Of a stretch of DNA of 64,000 nt, positions 1 to 9,254 are shown piece after piece. The notes beneath the pieces were generated by a model. That model did no database searches. It was not told the origin of the DNA and saw only the letters and a program-made list of their open reading frames with translations. A program made the position numbers and the translations under genes. The DNA is from Aromatoleum evansii. Its GTDB lineage: Bacteria; Pseudomonadota; Gammaproteobacteria; Burkholderiales; Rhodocyclaceae. Each line of letters begins with the position of its first letter. The first letter of the stretch is position 1. The DNA is taken from the NCBI RefSeq assembly GCF_012910805.1, contig NZ_WTVK01000020.1, forward strand, positions 1 through 64,000, given 5' to 3'.

Positions 1-19
1 AGATGTGTGTAAGAGACAG
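1..19. other. Probable residual Tn5/Nextera mosaic-end adapter
   Basis: The first 19 bases read agatgtgtgtaagagacag. They differ by one base (position 9, G instead of A) from the 19-bp Tn5 mosaic end used in transposase-based library kits. Their position at the very first base of the window suggests untrimmed adapter at a contig end rather than genomic DNA. Confidence 0.85.
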
Positions 20-404
20 ACGATAGATAGCCGCGGGATTGTCGGCGGGGGCGTCGTGCGGGCGGCGCCGCAGGCCAGCGCCGATGAGGAGAACGTTCCG
101 ATCGCTGAGCGGGCCTTCGGTCATGCAGGTTTTAGCGCTCGATCGACGCGCGCCGGCGCCGGAGCGCAATCTGCCGACAATTTCACCCACCACACCGACA
201 TCGGCACTCTGAACAGCGCATTCCCGAAGGGGAGGCGGCTGCTCCTCGTCGGAACTGCCGTAGCAACGGCGCCTTTCGAACAACACGACCGAACTGGCAC
301 TAACGGCCAATTGCTGCCAATCATGGCTTCTGACATAGCCGTCGTTGGAGAGGCCACTTCACTCTGAAAACTGCTGCCCCGCCAAGATTGAAAGCTAGGT
401 GGGT
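20..404. other. No supportable gene
   Basis: Open frames exist on both strands but none has recognisable protein features. The stretch around 300-390 (ending in a gccaagattgaaagct-type sequence) faintly resembles 19130-19205, which ends agccaagactgaaagctg. Both may be relics of one dispersed intergenic repeat. The interval 611-735 before rnk also holds no gene. Confidence 0.4.
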
Positions 405-610
405 CGATATACGCTTCCCCGACCTCGGTCGGGCTCAGCGCCCAGCAGGTGCTTCGCTGCAGCAGGCGTACGCCCTGTCTGGTCGCGAGGCGACCGACCG
501 ATTGCTCACCTGCGACTTCGAGACTCCGCGGCGTGTTGCCGTCTCGGAAACGCTTTTCGCATTCACGATGTGGGCGAGCACGAGCATATCGTTGACGTCG
601 TACAAATGGA
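405..610 (-). pseudogene. LysR-type regulator remnant (N-terminal HTH, frameshifted)
   Basis: Reading the minus strand from about 610, one frame gives DVNDMLVLAHIV followed by SVSETATRRGVSKSQVSN, which is the opening of a LysR winged-helix domain. The similarity then jumps frame near 490-500 to GVRLLQRSTCWALSPTEVG, the next conserved stretch of the same domain. The co-inducer-binding domain is absent. An intact LysR with the same GVRLLQRST and TEVG motifs lies at 14644-15573. This is seen directly by reading two frames; the extent of the fragment is approximate. Confidence 0.75.
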
Positions 611-735
611 TTTTGACGGTTCCCCATTGGAAACAATATTGTGCTTGTCAAACGGCTAATCAAGCCCCCTCTCGAGTCCTATCATGATGTCACCATCGGC
701 GAAAGGCGCCGCTGTGTTCCCTGGAGTCGTGGAAA

Positions 736-1131
736 ATGATGCAAGAAACTAACATTGTCGTTAGCGAGGTCGATTTTGTGCGTCTGATGGCGATGCAGCC
801 GCCACCCACCCTGCGCGCGGAGCTGGAGCGGGCAATTGTGATCCCCTTGGAATCAATTCAGGCGGATGTGGTCACGATGAACGCACGGGTTCACTATCGC
901 GACGAGAAAACCGGCCTCGATCGTGCGGTGCAGATCGTGTTTCCGGACGAGGCGGACATCGGCCAGGGGAAGGTTTCCGTCCTGGCACCCGTCGGTGCGG
1001 CCCTGATCGGCCTCAGCGTCGGTCAGGCGATCGACTGGGACTTTCCCGATGGCACCGAGCGCCGCCTGACCGTCATCGCAGTCGATCAGTCCGGCAACAC
1101 CGGCACGGCCGGATCAACACGTCAGCATTGA
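736..1131 (+). CDS. rnk: Rnk-like nucleoside diphosphate kinase regulator (GreA/GreB C-terminal fold)
   Basis: The 131-residue protein matches the Rnk family in length and layout: a short helical N-terminus (about residues 1-50), then the FKBP-like GreA/GreB C-terminal domain with the hallmark VVTMNARVHYRD and LAPVGAALIGLSVGQ motifs. Rnk binds RNA polymerase and was described as a regulator of nucleoside diphosphate kinase levels. Two adjacent ATG codons (736, 739) could serve as start; a GGAG lies about 10 bases upstream. It is convergent with the Usp gene at 1192-2076 and separated from it by a GC-rich hairpin. The last 15 or so residues are poorly conserved in character. Confidence 0.88.
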   Translation: MMQETNIVVSEVDFVRLMAMQPPPTLRAELERAIVIPLESIQADVVTMNARVHYRDEKTGLDRAVQIVFPDEADIGQGKVSVLAPVGAALIGLSVGQAIDWDFPDGTERRLTVIAVDQSGNTGTAGSTRQH

Positions 1132-1136
1132 GCGAG

Positions 1137-1159
1137 GCGACGCGCCACATGCGCGTCGC
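1137..1159. terminator. Hairpin between convergent genes
   Basis: A perfect 9-bp stem, GCGACGCGC and GCGCGTCGC, surrounds a 5-base loop immediately after the rnk stop codon and before the convergent Usp gene. There is no clear T-run, so termination activity is inferred from position and stem strength only. Confidence 0.5.
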
Positions 1160-1191
1160 AGGGAGTCGTCCGGCTGGCCGCTACAGGCGCA

Positions 1192-2076
1192 TCACACTGA
1201 CACCATTACATCGCATTGGGATTCGGCCAGGACGTGCTTGGTGACGCTGCCGACGAAAAATTCGTCGAGCATGCTTTGGCCGTGTTTGCCCATCACGATC
1301 AGGTCGCAGTCGGCTTCCTGCTCCTGCTCGATGATGTGCGTCGATGGGTGGCCTTGCAGCACGATGAGCCGCGCCTCATAGGGCGGCAATCCGGCTTGCT
1401 CGCTCAAGTCGTTCAGGTTCTGAATCGCTTCCTGCTTGGCCTGCAGGCGATAGCCGCTGATGACTTCATCCTCAACGCCGGCGTATCGCAAGTGGCCCTC
1501 GAACGGCACGTCGAATGCGTGGAGCAGGACGATTTGCGCCTGGGGCGCGATGAGCCTGGCATTGCAGATCGCCTGCAGGGACGAGGCCGAGAAATCCACC
1601 GGCACCAGGACCGATCGATAGGGTTCATGTGCGGCCTGCTTGACGACCAGCATCGGACATGTCGCGCGGCTGAGCATCCGTTCCGCGGTCGAACCCAACA
1701 GGACGTGCCGCAGGAAGCTCTCGCCCCGCGCGCCGCAAACGATCAGGTCCGCTGCCGACGCATCGACCGCCTTTCCCAACTCCGCAAGCAAGGAGCCAAA
1801 CGCGATATGAGCATCCGCCGTGATCCCATAGTGGTTTTGCAGTGCGCCCACGAGCTCATGCAGCCGTTCCCGGGCGCTCTTGAGCACCTGTTGTTTCAGA
1901 TCGTCTGCCGAGTTGCCCATGAGGTGGCGGAGCCGATCCAGCGGGGCAAGATCGGCCACATGCAGTACGTCCAGCGGAGTCCCCGTTTCCCGGCTCACCA
2001 ATGCGGCACGCTCAACGGCGTGGCGAGCCGGTGCAGAAAGATCGGTCGCCGCAAGCAGGTGGTTCAGTTTCAACAT
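1192..2076 (-). CDS. Tandem-domain universal stress protein
   Basis: The 294-residue protein has two UspA-like domains. Domain 1 (about 1-147) starts with NHLLAATDLS and ends with GARGESFLRHVLLGSTAERM...CPMLVV. Domain 2 (about 153-294) starts with RSVLVPVDFS and ends with GKHGQSMLDEFFVGSVTKHVL. Both carry the G-x2-G-x9-G-(S/T) signature of ATP-binding Usp proteins. Such cytoplasmic proteins accumulate under starvation, low oxygen or oxidative stress. The gene is divergent from the P-type ATPase at 2266, sharing a 189-bp intergenic region. A degenerate half-match to the palindrome described elsewhere (about 2111-2130) was judged too weak to call. It is one of three tandem Usp genes in the window. 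Confidence 0.92.
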   Translation of the reverse strand: MLKLNHLLAATDLSAPARHAVERAALVSRETGTPLDVLHVADLAPLDRLRHLMGNSADDLKQQVLKSARERLHELVGALQNHYGITADAHIAFGSLLAELGKAVDASAADLIVCGARGESFLRHVLLGSTAERMLSRATCPMLVVKQAAHEPYRSVLVPVDFSASSLQAICNARLIAPQAQIVLLHAFDVPFEGHLRYAGVEDEVISGYRLQAKQEAIQNLNDLSEQAGLPPYEARLIVLQGHPSTHIIEQEQEADCDLIVMGKHGQSMLDEFFVGSVTKHVLAESQCDVMVSV

Positions 2077-2155
2077 GGTGGTCGTCCTTTCGATCGCAAT
2101 GCTGTTCGCGTTGGTACGGTGGCATCGCCCCGTGTCGGATGCTTATCCCGTACGA

Positions 2156-2185
2156 TTGGGAGGCCTATGCATGCTCTGGCATAAT
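2156..2185 (+). promoter_or_regulatory. Candidate sigma70 promoter of the P-type ATPase operon
   Basis: TTGGGA (2156-2161) and CATAAT (2180-2185) are separated by 18 bases and lie about 80 bases upstream of the ATPase start. The AT-rich stretch stands out against the GC-rich surroundings. Confidence 0.5.
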
Positions 2186-2265
2186 ATTGCTACAAAAGTT
2201 CTCCCCTTTCGAGCCCGTAAGCGGCAAGCAGCCAGTGCGGGGGAATACCTGGAGGCTACGAACTG

Positions 2266-4992
2266 ATGGGCGACCGTCGCGTGGATCATACCCACCCTCC
2301 GGTCTGGCATGCACTGTCGCAGGGCGAGATCGAACGGGTCCTGCAAACGGGGCCGGAAGGGCTGACTGCCGATGAAGTGCAGCGCCGACTCGAGCGCTAT
2401 GGCTTGAATCTGCTTGCCCCGCCGGCCCGACGCGGCGCGCTGCTGCGCTTGGCCATGCAGTTCCACAATATATTGCTATACGTGATGCTCGGCGCGGCGG
2501 CCATTACTGCTGCCCTCGGTCACTGGGTCGATACCGGAGTGCTGCTCGCCGCGGTGGTGATCAACGTGATCATCGGGTTCATCCAGGAAGGCAAGGCCGA
2601 AGCGGCGCTCGACGCAATCCGCGCGATGTTGTCCCCGCATGCGACGGTGATACGCGGTGGCGATCGTCACGAAATCGACGCGACCGATCTCGTGCCCGGC
2701 GACTGGGTGGCCTTGACCTCAGGTGATCGCATTCCTGCGGACCTGCGTCTCGTTTCGGTCAGGGAACTGCGCATCGAGGAAGCCGCGCTGACGGGCGAAT
2801 CCCTGCCGATCGACAAGGGGGCGGAAACCGTCCGTGCCGACGCTCCGCTCGGCGATCGCTACTGCATGGCCTATTCGGGAACCTTCGTTGTGTACGGCCA
2901 GGGCACCGGCATTGTCATCGCGACCGGCGCCGCCACGGAGTTGGGGCGGATCAATCAGATGCTCGCCGATATCCAGCGGATGTCCACGCCCCTGCTGCGC
3001 CAGATCGACCGTTTCGGCCGTGTGTTGGCCTTGGCCATCCTCGGCGCGTCTGCAGCGACTTTCGTGCTCGGTACGCTGTGGCGCGATCATGCTCCTGCCG
3101 AGATGTTCATGATGGTCGTCGCGCTTGCGGCCTCGGCCATTCCGGAGGGCCTGCCGGCGATCATGACGGTAACCCTCGCGCTCGGCGTTCAGCGGATGGC
3201 GCGGCGCAAGGCCATCGTCCGCCACCTTCCAGCAGTGGAGACGCTAGGCTCGGTGACCGTGATCTGTTCCGACAAGACCGGCACGCTGACGCGCAATGAG
3301 ATGACCGTGCAGCGCTTGGTCTGTGCGGGGCACGTGTTCGATGTGGGAGGCGTCGGCTATGCGCCGGTGGGGGACTTCAGCATCGACGGCCGGCCCATTG
3401 ATGTCGCGCGCTACCCCGCGCTGTCGTTGGCGATCCGCGTAGGCGTGTTGTGCAACGACGCGCGTCTGCGTGAAGAAGACGATCTGTGGCGGGTAGAAGG
3501 CGATCCGACCGAAGGCGCCTTGCTTGTCGCGGGAATTAAAGGGGGATTCACACAGCATGCCGGAGATACCGCGTGGCCGCGCATCGATTCGATTCCGTTC
3601 GAGTCGCAGCACCGCTTCATGGCGACCTGGCATCGTGACCTGGATGGCGACGCGTGGATCTTCGTCAAGGGGGCGCCGGAGCGGATTCTCGACATGTGCG
3701 CGTCGCAGCTCGACCATGACGGCGAGAGGCCACTGGACGTCGATTACTGGCGAAGGATGGCGACCGACACGGCGGCACAGGGCTTGCGGCTTATTGCCGT
3801 GGCGTGCAAGCGCAGCGCTCCGGCAGGCGATCGCCTGGCATTTGCCGACGTCGAGGAGGGTTATATGCTGCTCGCGCTGGCAGGCATCATCGACCCCCCG
3901 CGCGAGGAAGCCATTGCAGCGGTGGGCGAGTGCCACCGTGCCGGCATCCGCGTCAAGATGATCACCGGCGACCACGGCGAGACGGCGCGCGCCATCGGCG
4001 CGCAACTGGGGATCGGCGTCGGCAAGCCGTTCATCACCGGGGCGGAGGTCGCCGTGATGGATGACGCCGCATTGCGGCGGGTGGCGATGGAGGTCGATGT
4101 GTTCGCACGGGCCAGCCCCGAGCACAAGCTGCGCCTCGTGCAAGCCTTGCAGGATGACGGGCAGGTGGTCGCGATGACCGGTGATGGCGTGAACGACGCC
4201 CCCGCGCTGAAGCGCGCCGACGTCGGCGTGGCGATGGGCCGCAAGGGCACCGAGGCGGCGAAGGAGGCGTCCGACATGGTGCTCGCCGACGACAATTTCG
4301 CGACGATCGCGACGGCGGTCCGCGAAGGCCGTGCGGTCTATGACAACCTGAAAAAATTCATCCTGTTCATGCTGCCCACCAATGGCGGCGAGGCGCTCGT
4401 CGTGATTGCGGCCATCCTGTTCGAGCTGGCGCTGCCGCTGACGCCGGCGCAGGTGCTGTGGATCAACATGGTCACCTCCTCGACGCTGGGGCTGGCGCTG
4501 GCCTTCGAGCCGGCCGAGGGCGACGTCATGACGCGCCATCCGCGGCCGCCGGGCCAGGCCTTGTTGTCGGGCTTCTTCGTCTGGCGGGTGCTGATGGTGT
4601 CGGTGCTGATGATGATCGGTGCGCTGGGACTTTTCCTGTGGGAACTGGCTGACGGTACGAGCCTGGAGACCGCGCGTACGATGGCCGTCAATGCGGTGGT
4701 CGTGGCCGAGATGTTCTACCTGATCAACAGCCGCCATATCCTCGCGCCGATCACGAACCGGGAGGCCCTCGCCGGGAATATGTACGTGCTGCTCGCGATC
4801 GCCGCCTGCATTCCCTTGCAGATCGCCTATACCCATGCTCCGTTCATGCATCGCATCTTCGATTCGACAGCGCTCACGCCGCAGGAGTGGACTAAGGTCG
4901 TTGCGGCCGGTCTGCTGGTGTTTGCCGTGGCGGAGCTGGAGAAGCTCGTCATCCGCAGTACCGGCCTCGCGGCACGCCTTGCGCGCGCGTGA
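2266..4992 (+). CDS. P2-type cation-transporting ATPase (Ca2+/Mn2+-type)
   Basis: This 908-residue protein is a complete P-type ATPase. It has an N-terminal cation-ATPase domain (about 15-80), the actuator TGES motif (176-179), the M4 motif PEGLP (293-297), the phosphorylation site DKTGT (Asp336), the hinge TGDGVND (638-644) and six C-terminal membrane segments. PEGLP in M4 and the overall length place it with the SERCA/PMR1-like P2 ATPases, so ATP-driven calcium or related cation export across the inner membrane is likely; the exact ion cannot be read from sequence. The ATG at 2266 follows a GGAGG at 2251. The Usp gene at 5017 follows after 24 bases, probably in the same operon. Confidence 0.93.
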   Translation: MGDRRVDHTHPPVWHALSQGEIERVLQTGPEGLTADEVQRRLERYGLNLLAPPARRGALLRLAMQFHNILLYVMLGAAAITAALGHWVDTGVLLAAVVINVIIGFIQEGKAEAALDAIRAMLSPHATVIRGGDRHEIDATDLVPGDWVALTSGDRIPADLRLVSVRELRIEEAALTGESLPIDKGAETVRADAPLGDRYCMAYSGTFVVYGQGTGIVIATGAATELGRINQMLADIQRMSTPLLRQIDRFGRVLALAILGASAATFVLGTLWRDHAPAEMFMMVVALAASAIPEGLPAIMTVTLALGVQRMARRKAIVRHLPAVETLGSVTVICSDKTGTLTRNEMTVQRLVCAGHVFDVGGVGYAPVGDFSIDGRPIDVARYPALSLAIRVGVLCNDARLREEDDLWRVEGDPTEGALLVAGIKGGFTQHAGDTAWPRIDSIPFESQHRFMATWHRDLDGDAWIFVKGAPERILDMCASQLDHDGERPLDVDYWRRMATDTAAQGLRLIAVACKRSAPAGDRLAFADVEEGYMLLALAGIIDPPREEAIAAVGECHRAGIRVKMITGDHGETARAIGAQLGIGVGKPFITGAEVAVMDDAALRRVAMEVDVFARASPEHKLRLVQALQDDGQVVAMTGDGVNDAPALKRADVGVAMGRKGTEAAKEASDMVLADDNFATIATAVREGRAVYDNLKKFILFMLPTNGGEALVVIAAILFELALPLTPAQVLWINMVTSSTLGLALAFEPAEGDVMTRHPRPPGQALLSGFFVWRVLMVSVLMMIGALGLFLWELADGTSLETARTMAVNAVVVAEMFYLINSRHILAPITNREALAGNMYVLLAIAACIPLQIAYTHAPFMHRIFDSTALTPQEWTKVVAAGLLVFAVAELEKLVIRSTGLAARLARA

Positions 4993-5016
4993 GCATCAAT
5001 CCAGGGAGAAACGACT

Positions 5017-5913
5017 GTGACGCATGAGACCGCGATTCATCCCCCCGACCGTCCGCCCGCTCGTCTTCTGCTGGCGACCGATCTCGGCGCGCGTTGTGAC
5101 CGGGCGCTCGACCGGAGTGCCCAGCTCGCCCGTGAGTGGCAGGCGGAACTCATTGCCTTGAATGTCCTCGATCCGTCGGTATGTGCAGATCAGACGTACG
5201 CCTGGATCAGCGGGGCAACTGACGATCAACTGATGAGTGTTGCCCAGCGGCAACTCAGCCGCGACCTGTACGGGACGAAGATGCCGGTAAGGGTTCGGAT
5301 CGTGCAGGGGAGGGAACCCGAGACCGCGATCCGCGAGACAGCCGCCGCGGAAGGCGCCGACCTCGTCGTAACCGGGGTCGCTCGTCAGGAGACATTCGGA
5401 CGCGTCCTGCTCGGAACAACCAACGAGCGCCTCGCTCGCTCCCTGAAGCCAGCCCTGCTGGTCGTGCACAGCCGTGCACAGGGTCCCTACCGACGGATCG
5501 TCGTGGCAACCGACTTTTCCGAAATGTCGCGCCATGCCTTGCTCACTGCGGCGGCGTTCTTCCCGGGTCGCGAACTGACGCTTTACCACGCCTACACACC
5601 GCCGATGTCCGGGCGGGGCACGACTGCGTCGAACGGCGCAACCGCCCCACGGATCGCGCACACGGAGTGCGCGGAGTTCATCCGGGCAACGCGGCTACCC
5701 GAGGGCACGATCATGCATTCCGTCGTCGAATACGGCACGATTTCGATCAAGCTGGCGCGTTACGCACGCGACAACGATATTGATCTCGTGGTGATAGGCG
5801 GTCATACCCACGGCGGCATCATGAGCGCCCTGTTGGGCAGCACCGCCGCGAAGTTGCTCGAATACCTGCCCTGCGACACGCTGTTGGTGCAATCGCGGAA
5901 CCTCACCGTGTAG
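5017..5913 (+). CDS. Tandem-domain universal stress protein
   Basis: The 298-residue protein carries two Usp domains. The first begins RLLLATDLGARCDRAL and ends GRVLLGTTNERLARS...ALLVVHS. The second begins RRIVVATDFSEMSRHAL and ends GGHTHGGIMSALLGSTAAK. The start is GTG, chosen because AGGGAGAA lies 7 bases upstream and the gene follows the ATPase by 24 bases. Its sequence is clearly different from the Usp at 1192-2076, so this is not a recent duplication. Cotranscription with the ATPase suggests a role when the membrane energy state or cation balance is disturbed (inference). Confidence 0.9.
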   Translation: MTHETAIHPPDRPPARLLLATDLGARCDRALDRSAQLAREWQAELIALNVLDPSVCADQTYAWISGATDDQLMSVAQRQLSRDLYGTKMPVRVRIVQGREPETAIRETAAAEGADLVVTGVARQETFGRVLLGTTNERLARSLKPALLVVHSRAQGPYRRIVVATDFSEMSRHALLTAAAFFPGRELTLYHAYTPPMSGRGTTASNGATAPRIAHTECAEFIRATRLPEGTIMHSVVEYGTISIKLARYARDNDIDLVVIGGHTHGGIMSALLGSTAAKLLEYLPCDTLLVQSRNLTV

Positions 5914-6009
5914 ATTGAGCCGGCGCCGCACCCATCGGGGGAGGCCGCCCTGTATTGCCCGCCGGTCAGCCTGCGCTGACTGACCCGCCCCACACCTTGG
6001 CCATAACGG

Positions 6010-8913
6010 ATGCTGCTTGCTTCACTGATCCTTGTTCCGTTCGCCGGCAGTCTGTTGGCGGCGCTGATGCCGGAAAATGCCCGCAACCGAGAGGCATGGC
6101 TGGCGCTCGCCATCGCGGCCACCGGGCTGCTCGTCACGGGCCTGCTCTACCCTGAGGTTGCTGCCGGAAAGGCGCTGCGCGAAGAGATCGCCTGGCTGCC
6201 CTCGCACGGTCTTCAGCTCGTGCTTCGCATGGATGGCCTAGCCTGGGTATTCACCCTGCTGATTCTCCTCATCGGCCTCCTGGTGGTGCTGTATGCGCGC
6301 TACTACATGTCGCCGAAAGACCCCGTGCCGCGCTTCTTCTCGTTCCTGCTGGCCTTCATGGGTTCAATGCTGGGAGTGGTGCTGTCCGGCAATCTGGTGC
6401 AACTGGTCGTGTTCTGGGAACTCACCAGCCTGACCTCGTTCCTGCTGATCGCGTACTGGCATCACAGGAGCGACGCCAGACGGGGCGCGCGGATGGCGTT
6501 CACCGTTACGGCGACCGGCGGATTGTGCCTGCTCGCCGGAGTGCTCGTGCTCGGCCACATCGTCGGCAGCTACGACCTGGACGAGGTGCTGGCGGCGGGG
6601 CCGCTCATCCGTTCGCACGAGCTGTACCGCGTCGCGTTGGTGCTGGTGGCACTGGGCGCGCTGACCAAGAGCGCACAGTTCCCCTTTCATTTCTGGCTGC
6701 CGCACGCGATGGCCGCGCCGACACCCGTATCGTCCTATCTGCATTCAGCCACGATGGTGAAGGCGGGCGTGTTCCTGCTGGTGCGGCTGTGGCCGGCACT
6801 GGCGGGCACGGCCGAATGGAACTGGATCATCGGCGGCGCCGGCGTGTGCACGCTGCTGATCGGCGCCTTCATCGCGATCTTCCAGCACGACCTCAAGGGC
6901 CTGCTCGCCTACTCGACGATCAGCCACCTCGGCCTCATCACGGTGCTGATCGGCATCGGCACGCCCCTGGCCATCGTCGCGGCAATCTTCCACATCCTCA
7001 ACCACGCGACCTTCAAGGCTTCGCTGTTCATGACCACCGGCATCATCGACCACGAAACCGGGACCCGTGACCTGCGCGTCCTGCGCGGACTGCGTCACCA
7101 GCTGCCGGTCACCGCGGTCCTGGCCATCGTCTCCAGCGCCGCCATGGCTGGCGTGCCCCTGCTGAACGGCTTCCTGTCCAAGGAGATGTTCTTCGCAGAA
7201 ACTGCGCTGGTGGGCGGCGACGAGCACTGGTGGATGTCCGTCGCAGCCGTCGCGATGGGGATGTTCAGCGTGGCGTATTCGCTGCGCTTCATCTCGATCT
7301 TCTTCGGCACACGCGCGACGGATTTCCCGCGCGAACCCCACGAGCCGCCGCGCTGGATGCGCTTTCCCGTGGAGTTGCTGGTGGTCCTGTGCCTGATCGT
7401 CGGCATCGTGCCGGGCGTGAGCATCGGGCCCATCCTGCACCTCGCCGTAACCGCAACATTAGGGCCGAACACGCCGGAATACGACCTCACGCCCTGGCAC
7501 GGCTTCAACCTGCCCCTGCTGCTGAGTGCGATCGCCTTCAGCGGTGGCGTGATGCTCTACGTCGTGCTGCGCCGCTACTTCAATCTGCGGGAGCGTGAGC
7601 AGGTTCCGGTGATCTACCGCTTCAGCGGCGCGCAGGCTTACGAGACCTCGATGATGGTCCTGACGCGCTCGGCACAGTGGCTGCTGCAACGCATCGGCAC
7701 CGCGCGCCTGCAGCCACAACTACTGATGATGATGCTGGCGATGCTGGCAGTTCCCCCGCTGCTCGTCGGCATGCCGAGGGCGTGGACGGAAATTCCGCTG
7801 CATGAACCCGACCCACTGTTCGCCGCCATCTGGGTCATCGGCTGCGCCTGCGCGGTCGCAGGGGCCTGGATGGCGAAATATCACCGGCTCGCGGCCCTCA
7901 TCCTCGTCGGCGGAACGGGAATTGTGACGGCAGCGACCTTCTTGTGGCTGTCGGCGCCCGACCTGGCGCTGACGCAGCTGATGGTGGAAACGGTCACCAC
8001 CGTGCTGATCCTGCTCGGCCTGCGCTGGCTGCCGCCGCGCATCGAGCCAAAGGAGCTCCACCTCACAATCCCGCGCAGCGTATGGATGCGCCGCTCGCGC
8101 GACATGCTTGTTGCGGTTGCCGGCGGCCTCGGCATGGCGCTGCTGACCTATGCGGTCCTCGTGCACCCGGCCCCGGAGACGATCGCGGACTTCTTCCTGC
8201 TGCGCGCATTGAGCGAAGGCGGCGGGAGCAACGTCGTGAACGTACTGCTCGTCGATTTCCGCAGCTTCGACACGCTGGGCGAAGTCACGGTGCTCTCGAT
8301 CGTGGCGCTCACGGTCTACGCCCTGCTGCGACGCTTCCGTCCCGCCGCGGACAGCGCCAGCGTTCCTGCGCAGCAGAAGAACGCGGCCGACCCCGCGAGC
8401 CGGCAGACGCCGGCGGAGCAGGCCAGCGGCGGTTACCTGCTGGTGGCCGGGATCTACCTGCGCATGCTGCTGCCCTTCATCGGCGTGATTGCGGCGTACT
8501 TCTTCATGCGCGGGCACAACCTGCCCGGTGGCGGCTTCGTCGCGGGCCTGATCTTCGCCGTGGCGATTCTGGTGCAATACATGCTAGCCGGCACGGTGTG
8601 GGTGGAAAACCATATTCAACTACGGCCGCACCGCTGGCTGGCGTTCGGGCTTCTGCTCGCGTGTTCGACCGGCCTGGGCGCATGGGCCTTCGGTCACCCC
8701 TTCCTCACGACGTATACGGCGCATGTCGATTGGCCCTTGCTGGGCGAACTGCACCTGCCAACCGCCTTCGTATTCGACCTGGGCGTGTTCGCGGTCGTGG
8801 TCGGCACGACGATGCTGATGCTGGTGGCGCTGGCTCACCAGTCCTTGCGCGCACGCCGTCTGCCGGGCGACGGCGGGTCCGACGCCGGGCTCACGGACGG
8901 GAGGAATGTCTGA
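6010..8913 (+). CDS. mrpA: Mrp-type Na+/H+ antiporter subunit A (with MrpB-like C-terminus)
   Basis: The 967-residue polytopic protein is related to NuoL/ND5 in its N-terminal half, including the conserved KSAQFPFHFWLP and PTPVSSYLHSATMVKAGVFLL motifs. An MrpA-specific C-terminal extension follows, and the last 140 or so residues form an MrpB-like module (YFFMRGHNLPGGGFVAGL), so subunits A and B are fused as in PhaA/B-type systems. The complex exports Na+ or K+ in exchange for protons in the inner membrane and supports pH and salt tolerance. The stop codon overlaps the mrpC start by one base. No strong Shine-Dalgarno sequence is visible before the ATG at 6010. Confidence 0.95.
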   Translation: MLLASLILVPFAGSLLAALMPENARNREAWLALAIAATGLLVTGLLYPEVAAGKALREEIAWLPSHGLQLVLRMDGLAWVFTLLILLIGLLVVLYARYYMSPKDPVPRFFSFLLAFMGSMLGVVLSGNLVQLVVFWELTSLTSFLLIAYWHHRSDARRGARMAFTVTATGGLCLLAGVLVLGHIVGSYDLDEVLAAGPLIRSHELYRVALVLVALGALTKSAQFPFHFWLPHAMAAPTPVSSYLHSATMVKAGVFLLVRLWPALAGTAEWNWIIGGAGVCTLLIGAFIAIFQHDLKGLLAYSTISHLGLITVLIGIGTPLAIVAAIFHILNHATFKASLFMTTGIIDHETGTRDLRVLRGLRHQLPVTAVLAIVSSAAMAGVPLLNGFLSKEMFFAETALVGGDEHWWMSVAAVAMGMFSVAYSLRFISIFFGTRATDFPREPHEPPRWMRFPVELLVVLCLIVGIVPGVSIGPILHLAVTATLGPNTPEYDLTPWHGFNLPLLLSAIAFSGGVMLYVVLRRYFNLREREQVPVIYRFSGAQAYETSMMVLTRSAQWLLQRIGTARLQPQLLMMMLAMLAVPPLLVGMPRAWTEIPLHEPDPLFAAIWVIGCACAVAGAWMAKYHRLAALILVGGTGIVTAATFLWLSAPDLALTQLMVETVTTVLILLGLRWLPPRIEPKELHLTIPRSVWMRRSRDMLVAVAGGLGMALLTYAVLVHPAPETIADFFLLRALSEGGGSNVVNVLLVDFRSFDTLGEVTVLSIVALTVYALLRRFRPAADSASVPAQQKNAADPASRQTPAEQASGGYLLVAGIYLRMLLPFIGVIAAYFFMRGHNLPGGGFVAGLIFAVAILVQYMLAGTVWVENHIQLRPHRWLAFGLLLACSTGLGAWAFGHPFLTTYTAHVDWPLLGELHLPTAFVFDLGVFAVVVGTTMLMLVALAHQSLRARRLPGDGGSDAGLTDGRNV

Positions 8914-9254
8914 TGGAGATCGTATTCGCCATCGCAGTGGGCGTGACCTTCGGTTCCGGCATCTGGCTGATCCTGCGACCGCGGACGTTCCAGCTCATCA
9001 CCGGTCTGTTGCTGATGTCCTACGGGGTCAATCTGTTCATTTTCGGGATGGGGCGCCTGTGGGTGGATCGGCCACCGATCACGCCGCACACGACGGTCGA
9101 TCCCGCGCAGTTTGCCGACCCGCTGCCGCAAGGGCTGGTGCTGACGGCAATCGTGATCGGCTTTGCGACCACCGCGCTGTATCTGGTGATGATGATCGGT
9201 GCGCGCGGCCTGACCGGCAGTGACCACGTCGATGGCGAGGAGCCGCGCGAATGA
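8913..9254 (+). CDS. mrpC: Mrp antiporter subunit C
   Basis: The 113-residue protein is NuoK-like with three predicted membrane helices. It contains the conserved SYGVNLFIF stretch and the segment DPLPQGLVLTAIVIGFATTA typical of MrpC. The ATG overlaps the mrpA stop, and its own end overlaps mrpD by four bases (ATGA), indicating translational coupling. GAGGAA lies upstream inside mrpA. Confidence 0.95.
   Translation: MEIVFAIAVGVTFGSGIWLILRPRTFQLITGLLLMSYGVNLFIFGMGRLWVDRPPITPHTTVDPAQFADPLPQGLVLTAIVIGFATTALYLVMMIGARGLTGSDHVDGEEPRE

Noticed and set aside
2108-2132. GTACGGTGGCATCGCC in the Usp/ATPase intergenic region
   Set aside because: Only a partial match to the palindrome; the hexamer at 32 bp (CGAAAG) is not a -10.
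3244-4851. 535-codon open frame antisense to the P-type ATPase
   Set aside because: Same reason; the sense strand has all ATPase motifs and the antisense product is Arg/His-rich without features.
5955-6155. Small frame upstream of and overlapping mrpA
   Set aside because: It overlaps the first helices of mrpA in another frame and has no recognisable content.
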